DNA of 64,000 bases. It comes from Saccharothrix tamanrassetensis (GTDB lineage: Bacteria; Actinomycetota; Actinomycetes; Mycobacteriales; Pseudonocardiaceae). A model generated the notes under the pieces. The model made no database searches. It was given only the letters and a program-made list of their open reading frames with translations, and had not been told where the DNA came from. Of the stretch, positions 53,490 through 62,386 are shown piece by piece (the stretch's first letter is position 1; each line of letters starts with the position of its first letter). The stretch is taken from positions 744,001 through 808,000 of the forward strand of contig NZ_JACHJN010000003.1 in assembly GCF_014203665.1 (NCBI RefSeq), read 5' to 3'. The position numbers and the translations under genes were made by a program.

Positions 53490-54458
53490 ATGCGGTTCGA
53501 CCTAACGGGCGGCGTGGTGTGCCTGGGCGAGACCATGGTGGTGCTGGTGCCCGCCGAACCCGGTCCGGTGCGCGCGGCGCGCACCTGGACGCGGGCCATC
53601 GGCGGCGCCGAGTCCAACGTGGCCATCCACCTGGCGCGGCTGGGGCTGCGCAGCCGGTGGGTGGGCGCGGTGGGGGACGACGCGTTCGGCGGTGCCGTGC
53701 TCGACTTCGTCGGCGGCGCGGGCGTGGACGTGTCCGGCGTGCGGGTGGACCCGACCCGGCCCACCGGTCTCTACGTGAAGGAAGCGGACGCGGCGGGCAG
53801 CCCCGTCCGGTACTACCGGCGCGGTTCGGCGGCTTCCGCCCTCGGACCGGACCTGCTGGACCGGCTCCCGCTCGACGGCGTGCGGCTGGTGCACGTCAGC
53901 GGCATCACCGCCGCGCTGTCCGACAGCTGCCTGGGGCTGCTGCGCGAAGTCCTGTCCCGGCGCCGGGACCACCTGGTGTCGTTCGACCTCAACTGGCGGC
54001 CGGCGCTGTGGCCGGACCGCGACCCGTCCGTGCTGCTGGAACTCGCCGACGCGGCCGACATCGTGCTGACCGGCGCGGACGAGGCCGAAGCGGTGTGGGG
54101 CACGGGTGACCCGACCAAGCTGCGGGCGCTGCTGCCGACCCCGTCGAGCATCGTGGTGAAGCAGGGCCACCAGGGCGCGACCCTGGTGGAGGACGGGGAG
54201 TTCACCTACCAGGAGGCGCTGAAGGTCGACGTAGTGGAGCCGGTCGGGGCCGGTGACGGGTTCGCCGCCGGGTACCTCGCCGCGCACCTCGCGGGCCTGC
54301 CGCCGACCCGTCGGCTGCGCGCCGGCCACCTCCAAGCCGCCGCGGCGCTGCTCACCAGCGAGGATGTGGGGGAACCACTGCCGCCGGAGGTGACCGGGCC
54401 GTTGCTGGACGCCGATCCGCCGACGTGGGCCGCCGCGCACCTGAGGAGAGTGGGATGA
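53490..54458 (+). CDS. PfkB-family carbohydrate kinase (KdgK-like)
   Basis: 322 residues. Family motifs are GGAESNVAIHLARLGLRSRW near the start and VEPVGAGDGFAAGYLAAHLA near the end, the latter with the anion hole GAGD and catalytic Asp. Closest in form to 2-keto-3-deoxygluconate kinases; other PfkB substrates are possible. In a D-amino-acid cluster it may phosphorylate a keto-acid product or serve a sugar-acid branch, which the sequence cannot settle. ATG with GGAGGAG upstream; its stop overlaps the IclR start (ATGA). Confidence 0.9.
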   Translation: MRFDLTGGVVCLGETMVVLVPAEPGPVRAARTWTRAIGGAESNVAIHLARLGLRSRWVGAVGDDAFGGAVLDFVGGAGVDVSGVRVDPTRPTGLYVKEADAAGSPVRYYRRGSAASALGPDLLDRLPLDGVRLVHVSGITAALSDSCLGLLREVLSRRRDHLVSFDLNWRPALWPDRDPSVLLELADAADIVLTGADEAEAVWGTGDPTKLRALLPTPSSIVVKQGHQGATLVEDGEFTYQEALKVDVVEPVGAGDGFAAGYLAAHLAGLPPTRRLRAGHLQAAAALLTSEDVGEPLPPEVTGPLLDADPPTWAAAHLRRVG

Positions 54459-55204
54459 GCCAGAGCCTGGACCGGGCGTTGACCCTGATGGGGGAGCTGG
54501 CGACCGGCGCGAAGACCTTGGACGAGCTGTCCGCCGTCATCGAGGTGCACAAGTCCACCACGCTGCGGCTGCTGCGCACCCTGGAGTCGCACCGGTTCGT
54601 GCGGCGCGACGGCGTGCACCACTACCGCCTGGGCACCGCGCTGTTCGACCTGGCCAACCGCGCGCTGGAGGAACGGGACGTGCGCCGTGCCGCCGAACCC
54701 GCCCTCCGCGACCTCAACGCCCGCTTCGGCTACACCGTCCACCTGGCGTCCTACGAGGGCGGCGAGGTGATCTACATCGACAAGTACGACAGCACGCACC
54801 CGATGCGGATGTACTCCCGCATCGGCCGCCGCGCCCCGCTGCACTGCACGGCCGTGGCCAAGGTCCTGCTGTCCGACCTGCCCGAGGCCCGCCGCCGCGA
54901 GGTCGCGGAGACCATCGACTACGTGCCGCTGACCGCGAACACCATCACCACGCCCGCCGCGTACCTGGCCGAGCTGGACCGCGTCCGGGAACACGGCTAC
55001 GCGGTGGACAACGCCGAGCACGAGGACTTCATCCACTGCGTCGCCGCACCGATCAGGGGCTCGCGCGGCGAGGTGCTCGCCGCCGTGTCGATGTCCGTGC
55101 CGAAGGTGATGCTGGACTTCGACGGCCTCATCGGCCACCTCCCGGACCTGCTGGCCACGGCACGAGCCGCGTCCATCGAGTGCGGCTGGTCCCCCCGCGA
55201 CTAG
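54455..55204 (+). CDS. IclR-family transcriptional regulator
   Basis: 249 residues. Winged HTH about 1-65 (LDRALTLMGELATGAKTLDEL, IEVHKSTTLRLLRTLESHRFV) and effector domain from about 80 (YTVHLASYEGGEVIYIDKYD, GRRAPLHCTAVAKVLLSDL). It is translationally coupled to the kinase gene, so it is co-expressed with it, and probably binds the palindrome at 53396-53414 to control both operons of the D-amino-acid cluster. The ligand is probably a keto acid or D-amino acid (inference). Confidence 0.92.
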   Translation: MSQSLDRALTLMGELATGAKTLDELSAVIEVHKSTTLRLLRTLESHRFVRRDGVHHYRLGTALFDLANRALEERDVRRAAEPALRDLNARFGYTVHLASYEGGEVIYIDKYDSTHPMRMYSRIGRRAPLHCTAVAKVLLSDLPEARRREVAETIDYVPLTANTITTPAAYLAELDRVREHGYAVDNAEHEDFIHCVAAPIRGSRGEVLAAVSMSVPKVMLDFDGLIGHLPDLLATARAASIECGWSPRD

Positions 55205-55283
55205 CACCGCCGGATCCCCCGAGCGACCTCGCCGGCTTCGGCGGGCCGAGGCAACCACCCACCACCACCACAGGAGCAGAAGC

Positions 55284-55667
55284 ATGGCCAAGACTGAGAT
55301 CCGCACCGCGAACGCACCCAAGCCGGTGGCGTCGTTCTCGCAGGGCGTCCGCAAGGGCAACGTGCTCCAGGTCGCGGGCCAGGTCGCGTTCGACCCCGCC
55401 ACCAACGCCATCGTCGGCGAGACGGTGGCCGAGCAGACCCGGCAGGCGCTGGCCAACGTGGCCGCCGTGCTGGAGGCGGGCGGCGCTTCCCTGGACGACG
55501 TGCTGATGCTGCGCGTCTACCTCACCGACACGTCCCACTTCGGCGAGATGAACGAGGTCTACAACGAGATCGTCACGCAGCAGCCGTTCCCCGCGCGCAC
55601 CACGGTCTACGTGGGCCTGCCCGCCGGCCTGCTGGTGGAGATCGACGCGCTCGCCGTCGTCGACTGA
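55284..55667 (+). CDS. RidA-family enamine/imine deaminase
   Basis: 127 residues with the YjgF/YER057c/UK114 trimer fold: FSQGVRKGNVLQVAGQVAF, VAEQTRQALANVAAVLEAGG, MLRVYLTDTSHF and the active Arg in FPARTTVYVGLPAGLLVEI. RidA hydrolyses reactive 2-aminoacrylate-type enamines released by PLP dehydratases, which fits the D-amino-acid deaminase of the same cluster. Strong CAGGAG box before the ATG; 79 bp after the IclR gene. Confidence 0.95.
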   Translation: MAKTEIRTANAPKPVASFSQGVRKGNVLQVAGQVAFDPATNAIVGETVAEQTRQALANVAAVLEAGGASLDDVLMLRVYLTDTSHFGEMNEVYNEIVTQQPFPARTTVYVGLPAGLLVEIDALAVVD

Positions 55668-55810
55668 GCATGACCCGGCACAGCCGCGCACCGGACCGCG
55701 GTGTACTTCTGCCGGTCGTTCTGCGTGGTGTCGCAAGGGTTTCGGGGGTTGACTCGAGCCGACCCCCGACGAGCGTCACGGAAGGACCCACGGCGATGGC
55801 CGGCAACGCC

Positions 55811-58087
55811 TCACCGATCGGCTGACCGGAGTTCGGCGGCCCGCGAGCGGCACTCACCCGCCGCGTCCGGGTCACCGAGGTCGCCGTGCACTTCGGCCAG
55901 CACGTCGAGCACCGAGGCCAACCGGTGGTGCCGGTGCTCGACGAGCAGCTCGGCCGCTTCGACCAGCTCGGCACGCGCCTGGACCAGGTCGCCGAGCCGG
56001 CACAGCGCCAACCCGCGCAGGTGCCGGGAGTCGCAGGTGCTGCTGGGTGCGGTGGCGGCGACCGAGTGCCGCAACGCCTCGGTCGCCGCCTCGAACACCT
56101 CCGACCACCGCCCCAGCTCGGCCAGGCTGTCCGCGGTCCGCACCAGCAGGCTCGCCTGCATCTCCTCGGCCATCACCGGGGCCAGCTCCAGCACCCCCGA
56201 CCGGACGTTCGCCAGCAGCCGCCGGTGCACCTCGACGGCCTCGTCGTACTGGCGCAGCCCGTGCAGCACCAGCCCCAGGCACGACAGCGAGATCTGCTCG
56301 CCCAGCACGTACCCGGCCCGCCGGAACAACGCCTGGGCCCGTCCCGCGCTCTCCTTCGCCGACGCCAGGTCGCCGGACCGGAGTTCGGACGCGGCGCGGT
56401 AGTGCATCGCCCAGGCCTGCTCCTTGACGTCACCCGACGCGGTGGCGGCCGACCACGCCTCCCCGTGCAGCGCGAGGGCCTCCCGCGGTCGGCGCAGCAG
56501 CACGCACAGCGTCCAGGTCAGGAAGTTCAGCTGCACGGCCTCGTCCCGCACGCTGCCCAACGCCCGCGCCGCCGCGACCCCGGCGGTGAACACCTCCACC
56601 CACGTCTCGCCGCGCCCGCGCTGGTCGGAGTACCAGTGCACGGCGGTCGCCACGTCCAGCACCTCGCGGTGCATCCCGTGCCCGGCGGCCCACCGCAGCC
56701 CACCCAGCCAGTTGGACGTCTCGGCGGTCAGCCACGCGTCCGCGTCCTCCCGGCCGCGCAGCGACCCCGCCGGCGTGTCCCGGGCATCCGGGCCGAAGAA
56801 CCCCGCCGCGGTGACCGCCGTGCCGATCAGCCGGCCGACCAGCCGCCGCCGGACCTCCTCGTGGTCGGGCTCCTCGTCCACCAGCCGTTCCCCGGCGAAC
56901 ACCCGGAGCAGGTCGTGGAACGCGTACCGGCCGGGCGTCTCGGCGCTGTCCAGCAGGCTCATGTCCACCAGCTCCTCCAGCGTGTCCTCGGCGGTGAACC
57001 GGTCGACGTCCGCCGCCACCGCCGCGAGCTCCGGCGTCCACGACGCGCCGGGCACCAGCGACAGCCGGCGGAACAGCAGCGCGGCCTTGGCCCCGAGCTG
57101 CCGGTAGGACATCTCGAACGCGGTGCGCACCTGGAGGTCGCCCGCCGTCAGCGCGGACAGCCTGCGCCGTTCGTCGGCCAGCTTGTCCGCCAGGTACCGC
57201 ACCGTCCACTTCGGACGCCCGGCCAGCCGGTTGCCCGCGATCCGCAGCGCCAGCGGCAGGTGCCCGCACAGCGCCGCCACCTGCCGGGCCGCCTCCCGCT
57301 CGGCCGCCACCCGGTCCGGTCCGGCGATGACGCCCAGCAGCTCCACCGACTCGGCCGGCCCGAGCACGTCCAGCCCGAGCCGGGCCACCGCCGCCAGCCC
57401 GCCCAGCACCTGCCGGGACGTGATCAGCACCAGCGATCCCTTGCCGGTGGCCAGCAGCGGGCGCACCTGGGCCTCGTCGGCGGCGTTGTCCAGCACGATC
57501 AGCGTGGACCGCTCGCGCAGCAGCTCCCGGTACAGGTCCGACCGCTCGGCCTCGCCCGCCGGCGGGTCCTCCACGCCGAGCGCCGACAGCACCCGGTGCA
57601 CGACCTCCACCGGGTGCACCGGCCGCGAGTCCATGCCCCGCAGGTCGAAGAAGAAACGCCCGTCGGGGAACCGCTCCGCGAACCGGTACCCGGCCCGCAC
57701 CGCCAGGCTCGTCTTGCCCGCGCCCGGCGGACCGTGCACGACGATCACCGGCGTCGTCCCGGCGGCCTCGGCGAGCGCCCGCAACGCCGGTTCGCGCCCG
57801 GTCAGGTCGGTGACGTCCGGCGGCAGCGCGCACGGCGTCCCCACCACCGGCTGCCGCCGCGCGCGGCCCTCCTTCGCGGCGGAGGCCAGGGCGTGCAGCT
57901 CCTCCGGCGTCAGCGCCAGCACCCCGGCCAACGCCTCCACCGTGCGCCGCTGCGGACCCCTGGCCCGACCGCGTTCCATGTCGCTGATGGCGCGGATGCT
58001 GACCCCGGAGCCTGCCGCCAGCTCCTCCTGGGTCAGCTTCGCGCGCCGCCGGTGCCCTCGCAGCAGATCGCCGAACCTCGTCCCCAC
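55811..58087 (-). CDS. XRE-NB-ARC-TPR regulator
   Basis: 758 residues. XRE HTH about 1-60 (LRGHRRRAKLTQEELAAGSG, VSIRAISDMERGRARGPQ); NB-ARC NTPase about 85-340 with P-loop VHGPPGAGKTSLAVRAG, STLIVLDNAADEAQV (Walker B) and GHLPLALRIAG; then winged-helix and TPR-like repeats to the end (AQALFRRAGYVLGEQISLS, YDEAVEVHRRLLANV). Such proteins are ATP-dependent regulators in actinomycetes, often near secondary-metabolite or morphological genes; it differs from SARPs by the XRE domain. GTG start with GGAG close upstream. Divergent from the membrane gene by 64 bp. Confidence 0.92.
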   Translation of the reverse strand: MGTRFGDLLRGHRRRAKLTQEELAAGSGVSIRAISDMERGRARGPQRRTVEALAGVLALTPEELHALASAAKEGRARRQPVVGTPCALPPDVTDLTGREPALRALAEAAGTTPVIVVHGPPGAGKTSLAVRAGYRFAERFPDGRFFFDLRGMDSRPVHPVEVVHRVLSALGVEDPPAGEAERSDLYRELLRERSTLIVLDNAADEAQVRPLLATGKGSLVLITSRQVLGGLAAVARLGLDVLGPAESVELLGVIAGPDRVAAEREAARQVAALCGHLPLALRIAGNRLAGRPKWTVRYLADKLADERRRLSALTAGDLQVRTAFEMSYRQLGAKAALLFRRLSLVPGASWTPELAAVAADVDRFTAEDTLEELVDMSLLDSAETPGRYAFHDLLRVFAGERLVDEEPDHEEVRRRLVGRLIGTAVTAAGFFGPDARDTPAGSLRGREDADAWLTAETSNWLGGLRWAAGHGMHREVLDVATAVHWYSDQRGRGETWVEVFTAGVAAARALGSVRDEAVQLNFLTWTLCVLLRRPREALALHGEAWSAATASGDVKEQAWAMHYRAASELRSGDLASAKESAGRAQALFRRAGYVLGEQISLSCLGLVLHGLRQYDEAVEVHRRLLANVRSGVLELAPVMAEEMQASLLVRTADSLAELGRWSEVFEAATEALRHSVAATAPSSTCDSRHLRGLALCRLGDLVQARAELVEAAELLVEHRHHRLASVLDVLAEVHGDLGDPDAAGECRSRAAELRSADR

Positions 58088-58151
58088 TGCTCCGACCCTA
58101 CTGCGCGCCAAGTCCCCCGGTTCCGGCGTGGGAGCTGGTATTGCTTCGGGC

Positions 58152-58775
58152 ATGAAGTGGTACGCGGATCGGCTGGGGCGGTTGGCGCGGCAGGTCGTCG
58201 CCGACCTGCTGGCGGTGGCGTGGGTGTGGTTCTGGGTCACGGTGGCCCTGGCCGCGCGGGAGGTGGTGCTGGCGCTGCGCGCGCCGGGCGACGGGCTGAC
58301 CAGGGCGGGCGGGGGCCTGCGGGACACGTTCGCCGACGCCGCGGCGAAGGCCCGTGACGTGCCGCTGGTCGGCGGGAAGCTGGGGGAGGCCCTGGACCGG
58401 GGCCGGGACGCGGGCGGCACGCTGGTCGACGCGGGCAACACCCAGATCGAGGCGGTGGAGACCGGCGCGCTGTGGCTGACCATCGCGCTGATCGCCGTGC
58501 CGGTGGCGTTCCTGCTGGTCACCTGGCTGCCGCTGCGGGTCCGCTACGCCCGCCGAGCCGCTGCCGTGCAACGGTTGCGCGACACCGGCAGGCACGACCT
58601 GCTCGCGTTGCAGGCCCTCAACAGCCTGCCGCTGCGGGAGCTCGCCCGCTTCGACACCGACCCCGCCGACGGGTGGCGACGCCACGACGAGCGGGTCATC
58701 GAGCGGTTGGCCGCCCGGCAGCTCGCGGTGTACGGCGTGCGGAGCAGGCCGGGGTGGGTGTCGACCCCGACCTGA
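58152..58775 (+). CDS. Two-helix membrane protein of unknown function
   Basis: 207 residues: N-terminal helix VVADLLAVAWVWFWVTVALAA, a long polar extracytoplasmic part about 40-105 with Gly/Asp-rich helices (GGLRDTFADAAAKARDVP, ALDRGRDAGGTL), a second helix LWLTIALIAVPVAFLLVTW and a basic cytoplasmic C-terminal helix (RYARRAAAVQRLRDTGRHDL). The layout recalls conserved Pseudonocardiales membrane proteins without assigned role. It starts 64 bp from the divergent XRE-NB-ARC gene, so that regulator may control it. Confidence 0.75.
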   Translation: MKWYADRLGRLARQVVADLLAVAWVWFWVTVALAAREVVLALRAPGDGLTRAGGGLRDTFADAAAKARDVPLVGGKLGEALDRGRDAGGTLVDAGNTQIEAVETGALWLTIALIAVPVAFLLVTWLPLRVRYARRAAAVQRLRDTGRHDLLALQALNSLPLRELARFDTDPADGWRRHDERVIERLAARQLAVYGVRSRPGWVSTPT

Positions 58776-58783
58776 TCCGCCGA

Positions 58784-60286
58784 TCACTGCCGCCGGTGCC
58801 AGAACACCCGGCCGTCGGGCCCGTAGAGCACCACGTTCCCGTCGGTCTGCACGATCAGCCGGTCCGCCGCCGTGCCGTAGGTCGACGTGTGCCACCGCGC
58901 CACGCCGGCGTCGGAGTAGAGCACGAGGTTCCCGTCCGGCTGGAGCACCGCGCGGGTCACGTCACTGCCCCAGGTGTTGGTGTGCCACAACGGCTCCCCG
59001 TACGCCGTGTACAGCACGAGGTTGCCGTCGGTCTGCATCTTCAGCCGGAACGCGCCGTCCGTGGACGCCTTGCTCTGTCCCGCGCTCAACGACTCGCCCG
59101 ACAGCAGCCGGTCCGCGCCGGGCTGGGCGGGGGTCGGAGGTCCCAGGTACAGCAGCAGGTTCGGCGTGCCGGGTCCGGCGTCGGCGATCCGCCCGCGGGT
59201 GGCCCCGTAGGCGAGCGCGTACTGCACCTGCTGCGGTCCGTCGGCCGGACGCGCGGCCAGGTGCAGCGCCGCGGCACCCGCGACGTGCGGCGCGGCCATC
59301 GACGTGCCGTCCATGTACGCCGAAGCCGTGTCGTCCGTGTACCAGGCGGAGGCGATGCCGACACCGGGCGCGTACAGGTCCGCGCACGTCCCGAAGTTGG
59401 AGAACGAACCGCGCACGTCGCGGCCGTCCGACGCGGCCACCGTGATCGCGCCCTCGACACGTGCGGGGGAGCGGAGGCACGCGTCCTGGTTGCCGTTGCC
59501 CGCCGCCGCGACGTAGGTCACGCCGGAGTCGATGGATCGCCGCACGGCCGTGTCGATCAGGTCGTTGACGCCGCTGCTCAGGCTCATGTTCGCGACCGCC
59601 GGGCGGACGTGGTTCGCGGTCACCCAGTCCACGCCCGCGACCACCGCGGACACCGTGCCCGATCCGCCGCAGCCGAGGACCTTCACCGCGTGCAGCCGCG
59701 CCGCCTTGGCCACGCCGTAGGAACCGCCGCCGATCGTGCCGGCGACGTGCGTGCCGTGGCCGTTGCAGTCGGAGTCGTCCGTGTCGATCGCGTTGAAGTC
59801 GAACGAAGCCCGCCCGCCGAAGTCGGAGTGGGACGTCCGGATGCCCGTGTCGACCACGTAGACGTGTGCGGCCTGACCGGACTTCCCGTAGCTGTACGTC
59901 TGGTCCAACGGCAGGTCGCGCTGGTCGATGCGGTCCAAGCCCCAGGAGGACGTGCCCTCCAGCCGGACCACCCGGTCCTGCGCCACGTAGGCGACATCGG
60001 GGTCGACCGCGAGCCGCCGTGCGGCCGACTCGGGCATCGCGGCGGAGAACCCCTGCACCGCGGCGCGGTACCGGTGGGCGACCCGAGCCCCGACCCGGCC
60101 CGCGACGGCGTCCGCCTTGCGCGCGTCCTCCAACACCACGATGTAGCGGCCGGCGACGGCGTCGGCGGCGTTCGCGCCCACGATGTCGCCCTGTGCGGAG
60201 GCCGGGGTGGCGGCGAGTGCCAGTGCCAGCGCCGAGACGGTGCCGACACCGGCCGACCGTCTCCAGGGCGCGCCGAACTCTCCCAT
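58784..60286 (-). CDS. Secreted subtilisin-like (S8) protease with B-lectin C-terminus
   Basis: 500 residues: signal peptide ending ATPASAQG, inhibitor I9 propeptide (RYIVVLEDARKADAVAGRVG), subtilase domain about 125-385 with Asp in VYVVDTGIRTSHSDFGG, His in CNGHGTHVAGTIGG and Ser in DGTSMAAPHVAGAAAL. From about 390 a bulb-type lectin domain follows with three MQTDGNLVLY-type repeats that usually bind mannose. It is a proteinase K-like extracellular enzyme with a carbohydrate-targeting tail. ATG with GGGAGA upstream. Confidence 0.94.
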   Translation of the reverse strand: MGEFGAPWRRSAGVGTVSALALALAATPASAQGDIVGANAADAVAGRYIVVLEDARKADAVAGRVGARVAHRYRAAVQGFSAAMPESAARRLAVDPDVAYVAQDRVVRLEGTSSWGLDRIDQRDLPLDQTYSYGKSGQAAHVYVVDTGIRTSHSDFGGRASFDFNAIDTDDSDCNGHGTHVAGTIGGGSYGVAKAARLHAVKVLGCGGSGTVSAVVAGVDWVTANHVRPAVANMSLSSGVNDLIDTAVRRSIDSGVTYVAAAGNGNQDACLRSPARVEGAITVAASDGRDVRGSFSNFGTCADLYAPGVGIASAWYTDDTASAYMDGTSMAAPHVAGAAALHLAARPADGPQQVQYALAYGATRGRIADAGPGTPNLLLYLGPPTPAQPGADRLLSGESLSAGQSKASTDGAFRLKMQTDGNLVLYTAYGEPLWHTNTWGSDVTRAVLQPDGNLVLYSDAGVARWHTSTYGTAADRLIVQTDGNVVLYGPDGRVFWHRRQ

Positions 60287-60435
60287 GTCGGGTCTCCCTC
60301 GTACGGGTACTTGACGGCAGAGAGGTTCGCGCGAACCGCCGAGAAGCCTAGGCAGCCCGTCTCCCGACCACAATCACCATCGGGTGAACGACGGGAAGCG
60401 GTGGAAGACGGGCCGCGGCGCCGGGGCGGAGAGGG

Positions 60436-60777
60436 TCAGTACACCGGTCCGGTGAACTTCTCGCCCGGTCCCCGGCCCGGCTCGTCCGGCACGGCCGACG
60501 CCTCGCGGAACGCCCGCTGCACGGACTGCAGGCCCTCGCGCAGCGGACCCGCGTGCGGGCCGAGGTACTCCGCCGACGCGGTGACCAGGCCGGCCAGCGC
60601 GGTGATCAGCCGGCGGGCTTCGTCGAGGTCGCGGCGGGGGCTGGTGTCCGGGTCCTCGTCGGCCAGGCCGAGGCGCTCGGCGGACGCGGAGAGCAGCATG
60701 ATCGCCGCCTTGCTGATCACCTCGATGCTGGGAACGTCGGACAGCTCGCGGACGTTGTCTTCAGGCAGGTCGGTCAC
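60436..60777 (-). CDS. DUF1844 domain protein
   Basis: 113 residues. The DUF1844 core (PSIEVISKAAIMLLSASAERLGL, DEARRLITALAGLVTASAEYLG) is all-helical. The gene is regularly found divergent from infC in actinobacteria, as here; no function is established. GTG start before TDLPEDNV. Its upstream region overlaps the infC promoter region. Confidence 0.9.
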   Translation of the reverse strand: MTDLPEDNVRELSDVPSIEVISKAAIMLLSASAERLGLADEDPDTSPRRDLDEARRLITALAGLVTASAEYLGPHAGPLREGLQSVQRAFREASAVPDEPGRGPGEKFTGPVY

Positions 60778-60822
60778 GGCAGCATTCTCGCAACCGCCCC
60801 GAACGGGTCGCCGGTTCGGGGG

Positions 60823-61052
60823 TTGACAAGCCCGTCTGCTACTATTCTCCGCGCGACCAGTCCCCACACGTGTGGGGACGGCAAGTGGAGCACCCGCTCC
60901 CACCCGCGTCCCACCGCTCGCAGGTGGCCGGGTCCGGTCACCTCGACGGGTGGACTGCGCCCTTCGTTGTGCGATCGGTCGGAAGCGGGCCTCACGCCGG
61001 ACAGGTGTGGGGCCTCTTGTCTTTGGCGCACAACGAGTCACAAAGGACGTGA
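60823..61052 (+). promoter_or_regulatory. infC promoter and structured 5' leader
   Basis: TTGACA at 60823 and an extended -10 TGCTACTAT (60837-60845) mark a likely promoter, although TTGACA-to-TACTAT spacing is too short for one canonical pair. A perfect 20-bp palindrome at 60860-60879 (arms GTCCCCACAC) follows. A 10-bp stem joins 60964-60973 to 61027-61036, ending just before AAAGGA at the infC start. Such a leader suggests feedback control, as known for L20 in other bacteria. Confidence 0.55.
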
Positions 61053-61667
61053 ATGACAAGTCCCTCGAACCGAGGTGCCCCCGTCAGCACCGAGCCGCGC
61101 ATCAACGACCGCATCCGCGTGCCCGAGGTTCGTCTGGTCGGGCCGAACGGCGAGCAGGTCGGGATCGTTCGCATCGAGGACGCGCTCCGACTCGCCCAGG
61201 AATCGGATCTCGACCTCGTCGAGGTCGCCGCGCAGGCTCGGCCGCCGGTCTGCAAGCTCATGGACTACGGCAAGTTCAAGTACGAGAGCGCGCAGAAGGC
61301 CCGCGAGTCGCGCCGCAACCAGCAGCTGACGGTCATCAAGGAGCAGAAGCTCCGGCCGAAGATCGACCCGCACGACTACCTGACGAAGAAGGGCCACGTG
61401 GCCCGCTTCCTGTCGCACGGGAACAAGGTCAAGGTGACCATCATGTTCCGGGGCCGTGAGCAGTCCCGGCCGGAGCTGGGTTACCGGCTGCTGCAGCGGT
61501 TGGCGGAGGACGTCGCGGAGCTGGGCTTCGTCGAGTCGAACCCGAAGCAGGACGGCCGCAACATGATCATGGTGTTGGCGCCGCACAAGACCACGAAGAC
61601 CCGCCCGGTGAAGAACGAGCAGGACCCTGCCGACGACACCGAGGCCGCCGGGTCTGTCGAGGAGTGA
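61053..61667 (+). CDS. infC: Translation initiation factor IF-3
   Basis: 204 residues. IF-3 binds the 30S subunit, prevents premature subunit joining and checks the initiator codon. Domains: N-terminal [20 protein letters not shown], linker [18 protein letters not shown]-terminal [20 protein letters not shown] and [19 protein letters not shown] 25-residue acidic tail ([17 protein letters not shown]) is the usual actinobacterial extension. The ATG follows AAAGGA. First gene of the infC-rpmI-rplT operon. Confidence 0.97.
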   Translation: MTSPSNRGAPVSTEPRINDRIRVPEVRLVGPNGEQVGIVRIEDALRLAQESDLDLVEVAAQARPPVCKLMDYGKFKYESAQKARESRRNQQLTVIKEQKLRPKIDPHDYLTKKGHVARFLSHGNKVKVTIMFRGREQSRPELGYRLLQRLAEDVAELGFVESNPKQDGRNMIMVLAPHKTTKTRPVKNEQDPADDTEAAGSVEE

Positions 61668-61668
61668 C

Positions 61669-61690
61669 CTCCCGGCCTCCGGGCCGGGAG
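61669..61690 (+). terminator. Hairpin between infC and rpmI
   Basis: CTCCCGGCC (61669-61677) pairs with GGCCGGGAG (61682-61690) around a four-base loop directly after the infC stop. It may be a partial terminator or RNA-processing/stability element within the operon. Confidence 0.5.
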
Positions 61691-61737
61691 CCAGCACGGC
61701 CGCCCCATCCCGGTGGCTGCACGAGACGAGGACGGAA

Positions 61738-61932
61738 ATGCCCAAGAACAAGAGCCACAGCGGGACCTCCAAGCGTGTGAAGGTCACCGGTAGCGGCAAG
61801 CTCATGCGCGAGAAGGCCGGCAAGCGCCACCTGCTGGAGAAGAAGTCCAGCAAGCTGACCCGCCGCCTCTCCGGCGCCACCGAGGTCGCCAAGAACGACG
61901 TGCCGCGGCTGAAGAAGCTGCTCGGGCTCTGA
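61738..61932 (+). CDS. rpmI: 50S ribosomal protein L35
   Basis: 64 residues, the normal length. Sequence features: [39 protein letters not shown] and terminal [13 protein letters not shown] with GAGGACGGA upstream, in the universal infC-rpmI-rplT order. Confidence 0.97.
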   Translation: MPKNKSHSGTSKRVKVTGSGKLMREKAGKRHLLEKKSSKLTRRLSGATEVAKNDVPRLKKLLGL

Positions 61933-61996
61933 GCTCTTCCACTCCCCCATGAACACCGGGGCTTGACCAGCCCCACGAGATCGACAGGATGGACCC

Positions 61997-62386
61997 GTGG
62001 CACGCGTCAAAAGGGCCGTGAACGCCCAGAAGAAGCGCCGTACCACCCTTGAGCTCGCCAGCGGCTACCGCGGCCAGCGTTCGAGGCTGTACCGCAAGGC
62101 CAAGGAGCAGGTGCTCCACTCGCTCAACTACGCGTACCGCGACCGCCGTGCGCGCAAGGGCGACTTCCGGAAGCTGTGGATCCAGCGCATCAACGCCGGT
62201 GTCCGGGCCAACGGCATGACGTACAACCGCTTCATCCAGGGCCTGCGCCTCGCCGAGATCGAGGTGGACCGCAAGATCCTGTCCGAGCTGGCCATCAGCG
62301 ACCCCGGCGCCTTCAGCGCGCTGGTCGAGCTCGCGAAGGCCGCGCTGCCCGCCGACGTGAACGCGCCCGTCGAGGACGAGGCCTGA
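61997..62386 (+). CDS. rplT: 50S ribosomal protein L20
   Basis: 129 residues. [40 protein letters not shown] and [20 protein letters not shown] are the diagnostic L20 segments. GTG start following ACAGGATGGACCC. L20 is essential in 50S assembly and represses the operon in several bacteria by binding the leader. Its TGA overlaps the apparent CTG start of the methyltransferase gene. Confidence 0.97.
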   Translation: MARVKRAVNAQKKRRTTLELASGYRGQRSRLYRKAKEQVLHSLNYAYRDRRARKGDFRKLWIQRINAGVRANGMTYNRFIQGLRLAEIEVDRKILSELAISDPGAFSALVELAKAALPADVNAPVEDEA

